Positions 1-10,730 are shown, counted from the first letter of the stretch. The stretch: DNA of 64,000 nt from Pseudomonas sp. Teo4 (GCF_034387475.1 NZ_JAXCIL010000002.1:372001-436000), one strand, 5' to 3'. Notes: generated from the sequence alone by a model not told the origin. A program made the numbers and translations.

Positions 1-10
1 GTAAACGAAC

Positions 11-38
11 GTAGGAGCGAGCCTTGCTCGCGATGCGC
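11..38. repeat. REP-like palindrome upstream of prmA
   Basis: A GTAGGAGCGAGC sequence is followed by TTGCTCGCGAT, so GCGAGC and GCTCGC can pair around a CTT loop. This is a common Pseudomonas repetitive extragenic palindrome, of a different sequence family from the others in this window. Only one copy is visible before the window edge. The stretch 39-210 contains no gene signal beyond the prmA leader. Confidence 0.55.
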
Positions 39-210
39 CGCGCGGGCGGCGCTCGATCTCCCAAGCAACACAAATCCACCGGCAAACACCTTGCGCCCCA
101 TATACGGTCTCAAGACTGACCCCTGCTCTACAAACCCCCCGCACTCGCGTAAACTGCCAGCCTTCGCGCAGCCTCGGGCTGCCCCTGTCGATTTACCAAA
201 GGTGCCCGCC

Positions 211-1089
211 ATGCCTTGGCTGCAAGTACGCCTGGCCATCAGCCCGGAACAAGCCGAAACCTACGAAGACGCCCTGCTTGAAGTGGGCGCCGTCTCGGTG
301 ACGTTCATGGATGCCGAAGATCAACCGATCTTCGAGCCCGACCTCAACACCACCCCGCTGTGGTCGCACACTCATCTGCTGGCCCTGTTCGAGGCCGATG
401 CCGAGCCAGAGCAGGTGTTCGCCCACCTGCGCCTGCTGACCGGCGCCGAGTTGCCCGAGCACCAGGCCGAAGTGATCGAGGACCAGGACTGGGAACGCAG
501 CTGGATGGACAACTTCCAGCCGATGCGCTTCGGCCAGCGCCTGTGGATCGTGCCAAGCTGGCACGAGGCACCCGAGAAAGACGCGGTCAACCTGCTGCTC
601 GACCCGGGCCTGGCCTTCGGCACCGGCACCCACCCGACCACCGCCCTGTGCCTGGAATGGCTCGACGGCCAACAGCTCGAAGGCACCCAGGTGCTGGACT
701 TCGGCTGCGGCTCGGGCATCCTGGCTATCGCCGCGCTGCTGCTGGGCGCCCGCGAGGCGGTCGGTACCGATATCGACGTGCAAGCCATCGAAGCTTCCCG
801 TGACAATGCCCAGCGCAACGGCATCGCCGATGAGAAGCTCGCGCTGTACCTGCCCGGGCACATGCCAGCCATGCAGGCCGACGTGCTGGTCGCCAACATC
901 CTGGCCGGCCCGCTGGTTTCGCTGGCACCGCAGTTGTCCGGTCTGGTTCGCCAAGGCGGCCTGCTGGCGCTGTCGGGCATCCTCGCCGAGCAGGGTGAGG
1001 AAGTGGCCGCAGCCTACGCCGCCGACTTCGACCTGGACCCGATCGTCGTGCGCGACGGCTGGGTGCGCATCAGTGGTCGCCGCCGCTAA
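211..1089 (+). CDS. prmA: Ribosomal protein L11 methyltransferase PrmA
   Basis: A 292-residue cytoplasmic enzyme that trimethylates ribosomal protein L11 using S-adenosylmethionine. The N-terminal L11-recognition region begins [10 protein letters not shown]. The C-terminal Rossmann methyltransferase domain carries the SAM motif [16 protein letters not shown] at about residues 162-177 and the acceptor-side motif [11 protein letters not shown]. The reading frame is open further upstream, but the ATG at 211 gives the family's usual N-terminus and length and has a purine-rich AAAGG just before it. The start of a conserved Pseudomonas block with the zinc-ribbon gene, dusB and fis follows downstream. 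Confidence 0.96.
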   Translation: MPWLQVRLAISPEQAETYEDALLEVGAVSVTFMDAEDQPIFEPDLNTTPLWSHTHLLALFEADAEPEQVFAHLRLLTGAELPEHQAEVIEDQDWERSWMDNFQPMRFGQRLWIVPSWHEAPEKDAVNLLLDPGLAFGTGTHPTTALCLEWLDGQQLEGTQVLDFGCGSGILAIAALLLGAREAVGTDIDVQAIEASRDNAQRNGIADEKLALYLPGHMPAMQADVLVANILAGPLVSLAPQLSGLVRQGGLLALSGILAEQGEEVAAAYAADFDLDPIVVRDGWVRISGRRR

Positions 1090-1131
1090 GCGGGCCTAAA
1101 ATACTCCTCTGCATAGCTCCCGGACCGCCGC

Positions 1132-2463
1132 ATGACCGACAGTTTCGTCACCCAGTGCCCGCATTGCCAGACCAGCTTTCGCGTCACCCATCACCAGTTG
1201 AGCGTGGCACGCGGTGTCGTGCGCTGCGGCCACTGCCTGCAGGTGTTCAACGCGGCCAAGCAACTGTTGGAGCAGAACCGCGCAGGCACCGCCCGCGCGC
1301 CGGTGGCCCCGGCAGAGCCTGAAGCTGCGCCGGCGGTCGCGCCGTTGCCGCCGGTCAGCGAACCCGCTGCCGAGCCGGCTGACTGGGCCGCCACCGCACA
1401 AGCGCTGGACGCGCTCGACCTGGACCAGGAACTGGCCCGACTCGAGCGCCGCGGCAAATCCGTCGAACCTCAGACGCCGAGCGCGGATGAAGCACTGCAC
1501 GCCCGTCGTGACGAACCAACCTCGCCCGGTGTGGCAGACGAACCGTTCGGCACAGCGACCGACGAACCGCTGGAGCCACATGCAGCATCGGAGCCTGCCC
1601 CGGTATTGCTGGAGCAGGAGCCTCTGGAGCTGGAGCCTGAACCCGGAGACCGTACCGAACCCACTTTGGGGACAACCCTGGACCTGGACCTCGACGATGA
1701 GCCGCCAGCGCGGACCAGCGCCGAGGTCGAAGCGCAGGAAACCTTCGGCGAGCACCTGTCGGTGCTTGATGATGAAATCCACGTCAAAGGTCTAAGTGCC
1801 CGGGACGATGACGATACCGATCTGCACCTGTCGGCCCGCGACGATGAACCGCTCGAGCCGGTACCAGGCGAGCGCATCGAACCCGACCTGGTCGCCATGG
1901 CCGAGCGCCCTACGCGCAAGGAACCGTTGGTCGATGTGGTCGACGACCCTCTGCAACTGGACTGGGAAAAACCCCGGGCCAACTGGGGCAAGCGCCTGTT
2001 GTGGGGCGTACTGACATTGCTGGCCGCCGGTCTGCTGGCCTTCCAGTACATCTGGTTCCATTTCGACGAGATGGCTCGCCAGGACCAGTACCGCCCGTGG
2101 TTCCAGCAAATCTGCCCGCTGCTTGGCTGCGAGGTGCCAACCCGCGTCGACATTTCCCGCATCAAGAGCAGCAACCTGGTGGTGCGCAGCCACCCCGACT
2201 TCAAAGGGGCGCTGATCGTCGACGCAATCATCTACAACCGTGCGCCATTCGCCCAGCCGTTCCCGCTGCTGGAGCTGCGTTTTGCCGACCTCAACGGCCA
2301 GTTGATCGCCAGCCGTCGCTTCAAACCCAGCGAGTACCTTTCCGGTGAACTGGCCGGGCGTGGCGAAATGCCCAGCCAGACCCCGATCCATATCGCCCTG
2401 GACATCCTGGACCCGGGGCCCAAGGCCGTGAACTACAGCCTCAGCTTCCGCTCTCCCGAGTAA
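1132..2463 (+). CDS. Zinc-ribbon and DUF3426 domain membrane protein
   Basis: A 443-residue protein of unknown function. The first 45 residues hold an MJ0042-type zinc ribbon with two CxxC pairs, CPHC and CGHC. A long acidic, low-complexity linker rich in Glu, Pro and Asp follows (about residues 50-270). A single membrane helix lies at about 287-307 (LLWGVLTLLAAGLLAFQYIWF), then a DUF3426 domain, probably on the periplasmic side. The Glu/Pro-rich linker contains several DDEPLEP-like repeats. It starts 42 bp after prmA on the same strand, so the two may be co-transcribed. The family is found next to prmA in other pseudomonads, but its role is not established. Confidence 0.85.
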   Translation: MTDSFVTQCPHCQTSFRVTHHQLSVARGVVRCGHCLQVFNAAKQLLEQNRAGTARAPVAPAEPEAAPAVAPLPPVSEPAAEPADWAATAQALDALDLDQELARLERRGKSVEPQTPSADEALHARRDEPTSPGVADEPFGTATDEPLEPHAASEPAPVLLEQEPLELEPEPGDRTEPTLGTTLDLDLDDEPPARTSAEVEAQETFGEHLSVLDDEIHVKGLSARDDDDTDLHLSARDDEPLEPVPGERIEPDLVAMAERPTRKEPLVDVVDDPLQLDWEKPRANWGKRLLWGVLTLLAAGLLAFQYIWFHFDEMARQDQYRPWFQQICPLLGCEVPTRVDISRIKSSNLVVRSHPDFKGALIVDAIIYNRAPFAQPFPLLELRFADLNGQLIASRRFKPSEYLSGELAGRGEMPSQTPIHIALDILDPGPKAVNYSLSFRSPE

Positions 2464-2481
2464 GCTTCAAGCCGCAAGCTG

Positions 2482-2533
2482 CAGGCCACAAGAAAAGCGA
2501 GCCGATCAGCGGTCAGCTTCTGCTTGTGGCTTG
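2482..2533. repeat. Inverted repeat after the DUF3426 gene
   Basis: CAGGCCACAAG at 2482-2492 and CTTGTGGCTTG at 2523-2533 form an 11-bp stem with one mismatch. The flanks repeat AAGCTTCAAGC and GCAAGCTGC words, typical of a common Pseudomonas intergenic repeat. It lies 20 bp after the stop codon and may work as a 3' end or terminator, although no clear T-run follows. The rest of the gap, to 2676, should hold the promoter of dusB-fis. Confidence 0.5.
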
Positions 2534-2676
2534 TGTATTACCGCTCGAAACTCAAGAGCATTAGCCGACAGTTGTACAGATTTTATCCAAATCCATCTTT
2601 ATCCGGTCACCGAGAGCGGGTATCATGCCAACCCTTTTTCGACTCCAATGATTCGGCCCCACAACAGGGAACACCT

Positions 2677-3690
2677 ATGTCGGCGGTACGCATCGGCCCT
2701 TATACACTGCGAAACAACCTGATCCTTGCGCCCATGGCCGGGGTCACGGACCAGCCTTTCCGGACACTTTGCAAGCGCTTGGGCGCGGGCATGGTGGTGT
2801 CGGAGATGGTGACCAGCGACATGAGCCTGTGGAACAGCCGCAAGTCCAGCCTGCGCCGCATCCATGAAGGCGATCCCGAGCCACGCTCGGTCCAGATCGC
2901 CGGAGGTGATGCACAGATGATGGCGGCGGCGGCCCTGGCCAACGTCGAAGCTGGCGCCCAGATCATCGATATCAACATGGGCTGCCCAGCAAAAAAAGTC
3001 TGCAACAAAGCCGCAGGCTCTGCTTTATTGAGAGATGAAGCCTTGGTCAGCGAGATTCTCCACGCCGTAGTCGGTGCAGTGGACGTCCCGGTGACACTGA
3101 AGATCCGCACCGGATGGGATCGGACAAGCAAGAACGGCCTGAACGTGGCGAAAATCGCCGAACAGGCTGGCATCCAGGCGCTGGCGGTGCATGGCCGCAC
3201 ACGCGCCGACCTGTATACCGGCGAAGCCGAGTACGACACCATCGCTGCCATCAAGCAGGCGGTGTCGATCCCGGTTTTCGCCAACGGCGATATCACGTCG
3301 CCAGAAAAGGCCCGGGCGGTACTGGACGCCACCGGCGTCGACGGCCTGCTGATTGGCCGGGCTGCCCAAGGGCGGCCATGGATCTTTCGCGAGATCGAGC
3401 ATTACCTGAGGACTGGCGAACACTTGCCAGCCCCCACGCTGGACGAAGTGGAACACATCCTGCTAGAGCACCTGGCCGCGCTGCATGCCTTCTATGGCGA
3501 TGTAATGGGCGTACGTATCGCCCGCAAGCACGTCGGCTGGTACCTGGCAACAAAACCCGGCGGCAAGGAGTTTCGCTCCCGGTTCAACGCTTTGGAAGAC
3601 ACACAAGCGCAGTGCGCCAACGTTCGCGCCTTTTTCAGCGAGCGTCGACAGAGCCTTGAGACAGAGGACGAACAAGGGGTGGCCGCATGA
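2677..3690 (+). CDS. dusB: tRNA-dihydrouridine synthase DusB
   Basis: A 337-residue flavin enzyme that reduces specific uridines in tRNA to dihydrouridine with NADPH. A TIM-barrel FMN domain begins with [15 protein letters not shown]. The catalytic cysteine motif [19 protein letters not shown] is intact, followed by the FMN phosphate-binding motif [11 protein letters not shown] and [18 protein letters not shown]. The frame is open further upstream, but the ATG at 2677 matches the family start [20 protein letters not shown]. Its stop overlaps the fis start by four bases (ATGA), the conserved dusB-fis arrangement of gammaproteobacteria, so both are on one message and are probably translationally coupled. 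Confidence 0.96.
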   Translation: MSAVRIGPYTLRNNLILAPMAGVTDQPFRTLCKRLGAGMVVSEMVTSDMSLWNSRKSSLRRIHEGDPEPRSVQIAGGDAQMMAAAALANVEAGAQIIDINMGCPAKKVCNKAAGSALLRDEALVSEILHAVVGAVDVPVTLKIRTGWDRTSKNGLNVAKIAEQAGIQALAVHGRTRADLYTGEAEYDTIAAIKQAVSIPVFANGDITSPEKARAVLDATGVDGLLIGRAAQGRPWIFREIEHYLRTGEHLPAPTLDEVEHILLEHLAALHAFYGDVMGVRIARKHVGWYLATKPGGKEFRSRFNALEDTQAQCANVRAFFSERRQSLETEDEQGVAA

Positions 3691-4007
3691 CGATGATGAC
3701 CGAGACATTAGTGAGTGGAACAACGCCCGTGAGCGACAACGCCAACCTCAAACAGCACCTCAACACGCCGAGCGAAGAGGGCCAGACCCTTCGCGACAGC
3801 GTCGAGAAGGCGCTGCACAACTACTTCGCCCACCTGGAAGGCGCTACCGTTACGGACGTGTACAACCTGGTGCTCTCCGAAGTCGAGGCGCCCCTGCTCG
3901 AATGCGTGATGAACTACGTCAAGGGCAACCAGACCAAAGCCAGTGAGATGCTCGGGCTCAACCGTGGCACCCTGCGCAAGAAGCTCAAGCAGTACGACTT
4001 GTTGTAA
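3687..4007 (+). CDS. fis: DNA-binding protein Fis
   Basis: A 106-residue nucleoid protein that bends DNA and adjusts transcription of rRNA, tRNA and many growth-linked genes. The C-terminal helix-turn-helix ([22 protein letters not shown]) is nearly identical to the enterobacterial protein. The N-terminal 20 residues are the variable Pseudomonas extension. The start overlaps the dusB stop by ATGA and a Rho-independent terminator follows within 20 bp, so the operon ends here. Confidence 0.97.
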   Translation: MTMMTETLVSGTTPVSDNANLKQHLNTPSEEGQTLRDSVEKALHNYFAHLEGATVTDVYNLVLSEVEAPLLECVMNYVKGNQTKASEMLGLNRGTLRKKLKQYDLL

Positions 4008-4025
4008 AGCCAGAATCCCAATCAG

Positions 4026-4059
4026 AAAAGGCGGCTCCGTTACCAGAGGCGCCTTTTTT
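4026..4059 (+). terminator. Rho-independent terminator of dusB-fis
   Basis: AAAAGGCG-G-CTC pairs with GAG-G-CGCCTTTT around a CGTTACCA loop, with one internal mismatch, and the hairpin runs into six T residues. It lies 19 bp after the fis stop codon and 30 bp before purH. Confidence 0.85.
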
Positions 4060-4088
4060 GCTGACTCCACCGCGTTATGGAATCCGAA

Positions 4089-5696
4089 ATGACCGACCAG
4101 ACTACCCGCCTGCCGATCCGCCGCGCCCTGATCAGCGTCTCCGACAAGACCGGTATCCTCGAATTCGCTCGCGAGCTGCAACAGCTCGGTGTCGAGATCC
4201 TGTCCACCGGCGGCACCTACAAGCTGCTCAAGGACAACGGCGTGAACGCGGTGGAAGTGGCTGACTACACCGGCTTCGCCGAAATGATGGACGGCCGGGT
4301 CAAGACCCTGCACCCGAAAATCCACGGCGGCATCCTCGGCCGTCGCGGTGTCGACGATGCCATCATGAACGAGCACGGCATCAAGCCGATCGATCTGGTC
4401 GCCGTCAACCTGTACCCCTTCGAAGCCACCATCGCCAAGCCTGGCTGTGACCTGCCGACCGCTATCGAGAACATCGACATCGGCGGCCCGACCATGGTCC
4501 GTTCGGCAGCCAAGAACCACAAGGACGTGGCCATCGTGGTCAACGCCAGCGACTACGCCAGCGTCCTGGAAGGCTTGAAAGCCGGCGGCCTGACCTACGC
4601 CCAGCGCTTTGACCTGATGCTCAAGGCCTTCGAGCACACTGCCGCCTACGATGGCATGATCGCCAACTACATGGGCACCATCGACCAGGCCAAAGAGACC
4701 CTGAGCACCGAAGGCCGCAGCGAATTCCCGCGCACCTTCAACAGCCAGTTCGTCAAGGCCCAGGAAATGCGCTACGGCGAGAACCCGCACCAGAGCGCGG
4801 CATTCTACGTCGAGGCCAAGAAAGGCGAAGCCAGCGTCTCCACCGCCATCCAGCTGCAAGGCAAAGAGCTGTCGTTCAACAACGTGGCCGACACCGACGC
4901 CGCGCTGGAGTGCGTGAAGAGCTTCGTCAAACCGGCCTGCGTCATCGTCAAGCACGCCAACCCATGCGGCGTGGCCGTCGTCCCTGAAGACGAAGGCGGC
5001 ATCCGCAAGGCCTACGACCTGGCCTACGCTACCGACACCGAGTCGGCCTTCGGCGGCATCATCGCCTTCAACCGCGAGCTGGACGGCGAAACCGCGAAAG
5101 CCATCGTCGACCGCCAGTTCGTCGAAGTGATCATCGCCCCGAAAATCTCCCAGGCTGCCCGTGAAGTGGTTGCTGCCAAGCAGAACGTGCGTCTGCTGGA
5201 ATGTGGCGAGTGGCCAGCTGAGCGCGCCACCGGTTGGGACTTCAAGCGCGTCAACGGTGGCCTGCTGGTGCAGAGCCGCGATATCGGCATGATCACCGCC
5301 GATGACCTGAAGATCGTCACCAAACGTGCGCCGACCGAGCAAGAGATCCACGACCTGGTGTTTGCCTGGAAAGTGGCCAAGTTCGTCAAATCCAACGCCA
5401 TCGTCTACGCCAAGCAGCGTCAGACCATCGGTGTCGGCGCCGGCCAGATGAGCCGCGTGAACTCCGCCCGTATCGCCGCCATCAAGGCCGAGCATGCTGG
5501 CCTGCAGGTTCAAGGCGCGGTCATGGCTTCGGATGCGTTCTTCCCGTTCCGTGACGGCATCGACAATGCGGCTAAAGTGGGTATCAGCGCCGTGATCCAG
5601 CCTGGCGGCTCGATGCGTGATGCCGAAGTGATTGCAGCTGCCGACGAAGCCGGCATTGCTATGGTCTTTACCGGTATGCGCCACTTCCGCCACTGA
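4089..5696 (+). CDS. purH: Bifunctional AICAR formyltransferase / IMP cyclohydrolase PurH
   Basis: A 535-residue enzyme for the last two steps of IMP synthesis: formyl transfer from 10-formyl-tetrahydrofolate to AICAR, then ring closure to IMP. The N-terminal cyclohydrolase domain starts [20 protein letters not shown] and includes the STGGTYKLL phosphate-binding loop. The C-terminal transformylase domain carries the catalytic [10 protein letters not shown] motif and the [11 protein letters not shown] segment. An in-frame ATG at 4077 would add four residues. [12 protein letters not shown] at 4089 is the more usual start. purD follows 182 bp downstream, separated by a branched hairpin. Confidence 0.97.
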   Translation: MTDQTTRLPIRRALISVSDKTGILEFARELQQLGVEILSTGGTYKLLKDNGVNAVEVADYTGFAEMMDGRVKTLHPKIHGGILGRRGVDDAIMNEHGIKPIDLVAVNLYPFEATIAKPGCDLPTAIENIDIGGPTMVRSAAKNHKDVAIVVNASDYASVLEGLKAGGLTYAQRFDLMLKAFEHTAAYDGMIANYMGTIDQAKETLSTEGRSEFPRTFNSQFVKAQEMRYGENPHQSAAFYVEAKKGEASVSTAIQLQGKELSFNNVADTDAALECVKSFVKPACVIVKHANPCGVAVVPEDEGGIRKAYDLAYATDTESAFGGIIAFNRELDGETAKAIVDRQFVEVIIAPKISQAAREVVAAKQNVRLLECGEWPAERATGWDFKRVNGGLLVQSRDIGMITADDLKIVTKRAPTEQEIHDLVFAWKVAKFVKSNAIVYAKQRQTIGVGAGQMSRVNSARIAAIKAEHAGLQVQGAVMASDAFFPFRDGIDNAAKVGISAVIQPGGSMRDAEVIAAADEAGIAMVFTGMRHFRH

Positions 5697-5738
5697 TTTA
5701 CGGCAATCGGCCGCACTGAAGCAGGCATCTGCTGCGTT

Positions 5739-5798
5739 GGGGCCGGTTCCGCTGATGCTCATTGCCAGAAGGCAACTCCGCTCATCGGAACCGGCCCC
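5739..5798 (+). terminator. Branched hairpin in the purH-purD gap
   Basis: GGGGCCGGTTCCG (5739-5751) and CGGAACCGGCCCC (5786-5798) form a perfect 13-bp stem. Its 34-nt loop contains a second hairpin, TTGCC-AGAA-GGCAA (5762-5775). There is no T-run afterwards, so it may be an attenuator, a processing site or an inefficient terminator between two co-directional purine genes. Confidence 0.5.
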
Positions 5799-5878
5799 GC
5801 CTTGCATCTACCTGCTTCATTGCGACCTCGTACAGTGTGAGGCCTAGCCTCCCGTCCGAAAGAATTCGAGGTTTTGAC

Positions 5879-7174
5879 ATGAAAGTTTTGATCATCGGCA
5901 GCGGCGGCCGTGAGCACGCCCTGGCCTGGAAAGTCGCCCAGGACCCACGCGTCGAGAAAGTCTTCGTCGCCCCGGGCAACGCCGGCACCGCCACCGAAGC
6001 CAAGTGCGAGAACGTCGCCATCGACGTGCTGGCCCTGGAGCAACTGGCTGACTTCGCCGAAAAGAACGTGCAGATGACCATCGTCGGCCCTGAAGCGCCG
6101 CTGGTTGCGGGTGTGGTCGACCTGTTCCGCAGCCGTGGCCTGGACTGCTTCGGCCCGACCAAGGGCGCGGCGCAGCTGGAAGGCTCCAAAGCCTTCACCA
6201 AGGACTTCCTGGCCCGTCACAAGATTCCGACCGCCGACTACCAGAACTTCACCGAGATCGAGCCAGCCCTGGCCTACCTGAAGGAAAAGGGTGCACCGAT
6301 CGTGATCAAGGCCGACGGCCTGGCCGCGGGCAAGGGCGTGATCGTCGCCATGACCCTGGAAGAAGCCGAAGACGCCGTGCGTGACATGCTGGCCGGCAAT
6401 GCCTTCGGTGACGCGGGTTCGCGCGTGGTGATCGAAGAGTTCCTCGACGGCGAAGAAGCCAGCTTCATCGTCATGGTCGACGGCCACAACGTGCTGCCGA
6501 TGGCCACCAGCCAGGACCACAAGCGCGTCGGCGACCAGGACACCGGCCCGAACACCGGCGGTATGGGCGCCTACTCCCCTGCCCCGGTGGTCACCGCCGA
6601 AGTGCACCAGCGTGTGATGGACCAGGTGATCTGGCCGACCGTTCGCGGCATGGCCGAGGAAGGCAACGTCTACACCGGTTTCCTCTATGCTGGCCTGATG
6701 ATCGACAAGGCGGGCAACCCCAAGGTCATCGAGTTCAACTGCCGCTTCGGCGACCCGGAAACCCAACCGGTCATGCTGCGCCTGGAGTCGAGCCTGGTGC
6801 TGCTGGTCGAAGCCGCATTCGCCAAGGCCCTGGACAAGATCGAAGCCCAATGGGACCCGCGCCCGAGCCTGGGCGTGGTGCTGGCAGCCGGCGGTTACCC
6901 GGGCGACTACGCCAAGGGCGACGTGATCAGCGGCCTGGATGCAGCGGCCAAGATCGAAGGCAAGGTGTTCCACGCCGGCACTTCGCTCAAGAATGGCCAA
7001 GTGGCGACCAACGGTGGTCGTGTGCTCTGCGCCACCGCGATGGGCAGCACCGTTGCCGACGCTCAGCAGCAGGCTTACCGCCTGGCCAAGGAAGTCTCCT
7101 GGAACGGCAGCTTCTACCGTACCGACATCGGCTACCGGGCCATCGCCCGCGAGCGCGGTGAGCACCAGCAGTAA
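5879..7174 (+). CDS. purD: Phosphoribosylamine-glycine ligase PurD
   Basis: A 431-residue ATP-grasp enzyme of purine synthesis that joins glycine to 5-phosphoribosylamine to form GAR. It starts MKVLIIGSGGREHALAWK, the dinucleotide-fold-like N domain. ATP-grasp landmarks include VIKADGLAAGKGVIVA, the IEEFLDGEEASFIVMVDG strand and the metal-binding EFNCRFGDPETQ. The C-terminal domain includes GVVLAAGGYPGDY. The open frame begins earlier, but this ATG has GAGG upstream and gives the family's length. It follows purH in the same orientation and precedes retS, the order also known in P. aeruginosa. Confidence 0.97.
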   Translation: MKVLIIGSGGREHALAWKVAQDPRVEKVFVAPGNAGTATEAKCENVAIDVLALEQLADFAEKNVQMTIVGPEAPLVAGVVDLFRSRGLDCFGPTKGAAQLEGSKAFTKDFLARHKIPTADYQNFTEIEPALAYLKEKGAPIVIKADGLAAGKGVIVAMTLEEAEDAVRDMLAGNAFGDAGSRVVIEEFLDGEEASFIVMVDGHNVLPMATSQDHKRVGDQDTGPNTGGMGAYSPAPVVTAEVHQRVMDQVIWPTVRGMAEEGNVYTGFLYAGLMIDKAGNPKVIEFNCRFGDPETQPVMLRLESSLVLLVEAAFAKALDKIEAQWDPRPSLGVVLAAGGYPGDYAKGDVISGLDAAAKIEGKVFHAGTSLKNGQVATNGGRVLCATAMGSTVADAQQQAYRLAKEVSWNGSFYRTDIGYRAIARERGEHQQ

Positions 7175-7309
7175 GTTTTACCGAATCGCCGTGGTGCCTT
7201 GCGCCCACGGCCTTCGGCTCGTCGACAGGGCCTGGCCAAGGCCTTGCCTTCGACTTGGCGCGCCGCGCATAGTTAATACCCGGCACATCAGCTAAGAAGG
7301 GATTTCGTC

Positions 7310-10081
7310 GTGCGTCGGCTTCGGATTGCCACAGCCCTGATCGTCAGCTTGCTGACCTTGCTCTGCCTGCTTCCGGCTTCGGCCGAACAAGGCGGAGGGT
7401 GGTCGGTTCTGCTCGATGAACAGGCCAACCTGCAATTGAGCGATGTGCGCTCCGACCGTTACCGAAGCCAATTCAGCCCCATCGACCTTGGCGACCTGGA
7501 TGCCGCCCCTGCGGAACAGGCACTGTGGTTGCACTATCGGCTGGAACCCGGCGATCAGGAGCAACTGCTGCGGGTTTTCGCCCCGGACCTGTCACGTCTC
7601 GACCTCTACGCCCTCAACGGCGACCAATTGCTCCGTCAGCTGCACCATGGGCGCCAGGCCGGCAACGCCAGCCCGACCCTGCGCGGCAGCGACCATGTCT
7701 TACCTTTGCCCAACCGCCAGCAGCCGTTGGACATCTACCTGCGCCTGGTCTCCGAGCACCAGCTGCGCCCGGCCATCAGCCTTGAGCCTGCAGCGGTAGC
7801 CGCATCCGATCAGGGCCAGCCCTTGCTGTTCGGCATGCTCTTCGGCGGCCTGGTGATGCTCATCCTGCATAACCTGATCCGCTTCCTCTACACCCGCTCC
7901 AGCACGACCCTGGTACTGGCCCTGTATCACGGGCTGATGCTGCTCAGCGGCCTGATCCTGCTGAACCTCAGCGGCCCGTGGTGGCATCTGTGGCACAGTG
8001 CGCAAACCCCGGCGGCCTACCTGACCCTGGTCCTGGCAGGCCTGGCCGGGTTGTACTTCACCCAGCATTTCTTCTCTTCTTGCAGCTCGCCGCGGCTCAA
8101 CCGCTTGCTGCAGGGTGAGATGCTGGTCACTGCGGTCAGCGGGCTGGTCCTGCTGTTCGTCGACACTTTGCCACTGAACCTGATGACCTACGCCCTGCTG
8201 GCACTGGGCAGCGTCAGCATGCTGCTGGTCAGCAGCTTCCACTGGTACAAAGGCTATGCGCCAGCACGCCTGTTCAGCATCGCCATGGTGGTCTACAACC
8301 TGGGCGGGCTAGTGTTGCTGCCGGCGCTGCTCGGCCTGACTCGAACCTCCACACCCTGGCTGCTGTGCATCCTCATGGCCATGACCGTGGCCAGCGGCCT
8401 GCTGCTCAACCTGGCTGTCAGCGAACGCCTGCGGCGGATGAGCGAGGAGCGCTTCAGCGCCAGCCGCGCCCTGGCCGCCAGCGATGCCGAAATCAACGCC
8501 AAGGCCGAGTTCCTGGCCAAGATCAGCCACGAAATCCGTACTCCCATGAACGGCGTGCTGGGCATGACCGAGTTGCTGCTCGGCACCCCGCTGTCGGTCA
8601 AGCAGCGCGACTACGTGCAGACCATCCACAGCGCCGGCAACGAACTGCTTACCCTGATCAACGAGATTCTCGATATCTCCAAGCTCGAATCCAGGCAGAT
8701 CGAGCTGGACGATGTGCAGTTCGACCTCAACGCCCTGATCGAAGATTGCCTGAATATCTTCCGGGCCAAGGCCGAACAGCAGAACATCGAGCTGATCAGC
8801 TTTACCCAGCCGCAGGTACCACGGGTGATCAGCGGAGACCCGACACGCCTGCGCCAGGCATTGTCGAGCCTGTTGGAAAACGCCCTGAAAAACACCGACC
8901 AAGGCGAGATCCTGCTGGTCGTCGCGCTGGACCAGCGCGGCGAGGTGCCACGCCTGCGGATCGCCGTCCAGGACAGCGGCGAGCCACTGCCAGCGGCAGA
9001 GCGCGAGGCCCTGCTGCAGGCCGAGTTGCACAGCCACCACTTCCTGTCGAGCAACAAGCTGGGCGGCCACCTTGGCCTGGTCATCGCCAAGCAGCTGATC
9101 GGCATGATGCAGGGCGAATTCGGCATCAAGAGCAGTACCAACATGGGCAACACCCTGTGGCTGACGCTGCCGCTTGACCCTTCGCGCCTCGAGCAACCCC
9201 CGACCGACCTCGACGGCCCGCTGCGCGATGCCCGGGTACTGGTGGTGGACGACAACGACACCTGTCGCAAGGTACTGGTACAGCAGTGCAGCGCCTGGGG
9301 CATGAACGTCAGCGCCGTGCCTTCGGGCAAGGAGGCACTGGCCCTGCTGCGCACCAAGGCGCACCTGCGCGATTACTTCGATGCAGTGCTGCTGGACCAG
9401 AACATGCCCGGCATGACCGGCATGCAACTGGCCGCCAAGATCAAGGAAGACCCGAGCCTGAACCACGACATCCTGGTGGTGATGCTCACAGGCATCAGCA
9501 ATGCGCCGAGCAAGGTCATTGCCCGCAATGCCGGGGTCAAGCGGATCCTGGCCAAACCGGTAGCCGGCTACACGCTCAAGACCACGCTGGCAGAAGAACT
9601 GGCACAACGTGGCCGCGAACAGGCCGTGCCCGCCCCCGTGCCTGGCACCGCACCGGCGCTTGAGTTGCCCCGAGATTTTCGCGTACTGGTGGCCGAAGAC
9701 AACAGCATCTCGACCAAGGTGATCCGCGGCATGCTTGGCAAGCTGGACCTCGAGCCCGACACGGCCAGCAATGGCGAAGAAGCACTGCAGGCCATGAAGG
9801 CGCAACGCTACGACCTGGTGTTGATGGACTGTGAAATGCCGGTGCTGGACGGGTTCTCCGCGACCCAGCAATTGCGCGCGTGGGAAGCCGCCAATCAGCG
9901 CCAGCGCACCCCGGTTGTCGCTTTGACTGCACATATTCTTGCCGAGCACAAAGAGCGCGCGCGCCTGGCTGGCATGGACGGGCATATGGCCAAGCCGGTA
10001 GAGCTGTCGCAGCTGCGGGAGCTGATCCAGTATTGGGCGAACAACCGTGAAGCCCACACGGACACGGCGCAAACCTCGTGA
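7310..10081 (+). CDS. retS: Hybrid sensor kinase RetS
   Basis: A 923-residue inner-membrane sensor. Order of parts: signal peptide (1-25), periplasmic 7TMR-DISM extracellular domain (about 30-165), seven membrane helices (about 175-375), a HisKA dimerisation domain with the phosphorylatable histidine in [12 protein letters not shown] (His407), an HATPase domain (to about 620), and two receiver domains with Asp696 and Asp840. In P. aeruginosa RetS binds and inhibits the sensor GacS and so blocks the Gac/Rsm switch to biofilm growth. Identity here rests on this architecture and on the conserved purH-purD-retS order. The ATP-binding boxes look eroded: DSGEPL replaces DxGxG, and the G2 region reads [11 protein letters not shown]. 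Confidence 0.9.
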   Translation: MRRLRIATALIVSLLTLLCLLPASAEQGGGWSVLLDEQANLQLSDVRSDRYRSQFSPIDLGDLDAAPAEQALWLHYRLEPGDQEQLLRVFAPDLSRLDLYALNGDQLLRQLHHGRQAGNASPTLRGSDHVLPLPNRQQPLDIYLRLVSEHQLRPAISLEPAAVAASDQGQPLLFGMLFGGLVMLILHNLIRFLYTRSSTTLVLALYHGLMLLSGLILLNLSGPWWHLWHSAQTPAAYLTLVLAGLAGLYFTQHFFSSCSSPRLNRLLQGEMLVTAVSGLVLLFVDTLPLNLMTYALLALGSVSMLLVSSFHWYKGYAPARLFSIAMVVYNLGGLVLLPALLGLTRTSTPWLLCILMAMTVASGLLLNLAVSERLRRMSEERFSASRALAASDAEINAKAEFLAKISHEIRTPMNGVLGMTELLLGTPLSVKQRDYVQTIHSAGNELLTLINEILDISKLESRQIELDDVQFDLNALIEDCLNIFRAKAEQQNIELISFTQPQVPRVISGDPTRLRQALSSLLENALKNTDQGEILLVVALDQRGEVPRLRIAVQDSGEPLPAAEREALLQAELHSHHFLSSNKLGGHLGLVIAKQLIGMMQGEFGIKSSTNMGNTLWLTLPLDPSRLEQPPTDLDGPLRDARVLVVDDNDTCRKVLVQQCSAWGMNVSAVPSGKEALALLRTKAHLRDYFDAVLLDQNMPGMTGMQLAAKIKEDPSLNHDILVVMLTGISNAPSKVIARNAGVKRILAKPVAGYTLKTTLAEELAQRGREQAVPAPVPGTAPALELPRDFRVLVAEDNSISTKVIRGMLGKLDLEPDTASNGEEALQAMKAQRYDLVLMDCEMPVLDGFSATQQLRAWEAANQRQRTPVVALTAHILAEHKERARLAGMDGHMAKPVELSQLRELIQYWANNREAHTDTAQTS

Positions 10082-10133
10082 TGTCAGGGGCCTGATACAC
10101 TTCCCACACCCACCCCTGCCATGGACCTTGCCC

Positions 10134-10730
10134 ATGCTCCATGAGTTGTTCAGCGTCTATCTGAAGATGCTGGTGCTCTACAGCCCATTCTTCGTGCTGT
10201 CGTGCTTCATCAGCCTGACCCGTGGTCACTCCAGCAAGGAGCGCAAGCAACTGGCCTGGCGCGTGGCCTTCGCCGCGCTGGTGGCCAGCGTGCTGCTGTA
10301 CTTGTTCGGGCGGGTGATCTTCGGGGTGTTCGGCATCACTGCCGACGCCTTCCGCATCGGCGCCGGCAGCGTGCTGTTCATTTCGGCTTTGGGTATGGCC
10401 CAGGGCAAACCGGCGGTGCAGGCGGACAATGTGCAACAGGACGTCACCATCGTGCCGCTCACCATCCCTCTGACCGTCGGCCCTGGCACCATTGGTGCCC
10501 TGCTGGTGATGGGGGTGGGCCAACCGCATTGGGACGACAAGCTGCTGGCGATCATCAGCATCGCACTGGCAAGTTTTACCGTAGGCCTGGTGCTTTACCT
10601 CTCCAACAGCATCGAACGGATTCTGGGCGACCAGGGCTTGCAGATCGTCAGCCGTTTGATGGGCCTGTTCGTCTGCGCCTTGGCGGCACAGATTATTTTC
10701 ACCGGGATCAAGGGTTACTTGCTGCCGTAA
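10134..10730 (+). CDS. MarC family integral membrane protein
   Basis: A 198-residue protein with about six hydrophobic helices, matching the MarC/UPF0056 (YhgN-like) family. Family-type segments include the TIVPLTIPLTVGPGTIGALL stretch and a closing GIKGYLL. Its function is unknown: the original link to multiple antibiotic resistance was not upheld, and a transport role is only presumed. The ATG at 10134 gives the expected N-terminus MLHELFSVYLKM. Its last 16 bp overlap the end of a convergent unknown gene on the other strand. Confidence 0.88.
   Translation: MLHELFSVYLKMLVLYSPFFVLSCFISLTRGHSSKERKQLAWRVAFAALVASVLLYLFGRVIFGVFGITADAFRIGAGSVLFISALGMAQGKPAVQADNVQQDVTIVPLTIPLTVGPGTIGALLVMGVGQPHWDDKLLAIISIALASFTVGLVLYLSNSIERILGDQGLQIVSRLMGLFVCALAAQIIFTGIKGYLLP

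Noticed and set aside
3708..5807. A 699-codon open frame on the minus strand across fis and purH
   Set aside because: It is antisense to two certain genes, has no domain-like sequence, and is explained by high-GC codon bias keeping the opposite frame open.
8309..10135. A 608-codon minus-strand frame over retS
   Set aside because: It is a shadow of the retS coding sequence on the other strand, with low-complexity His/Gln-rich translation.
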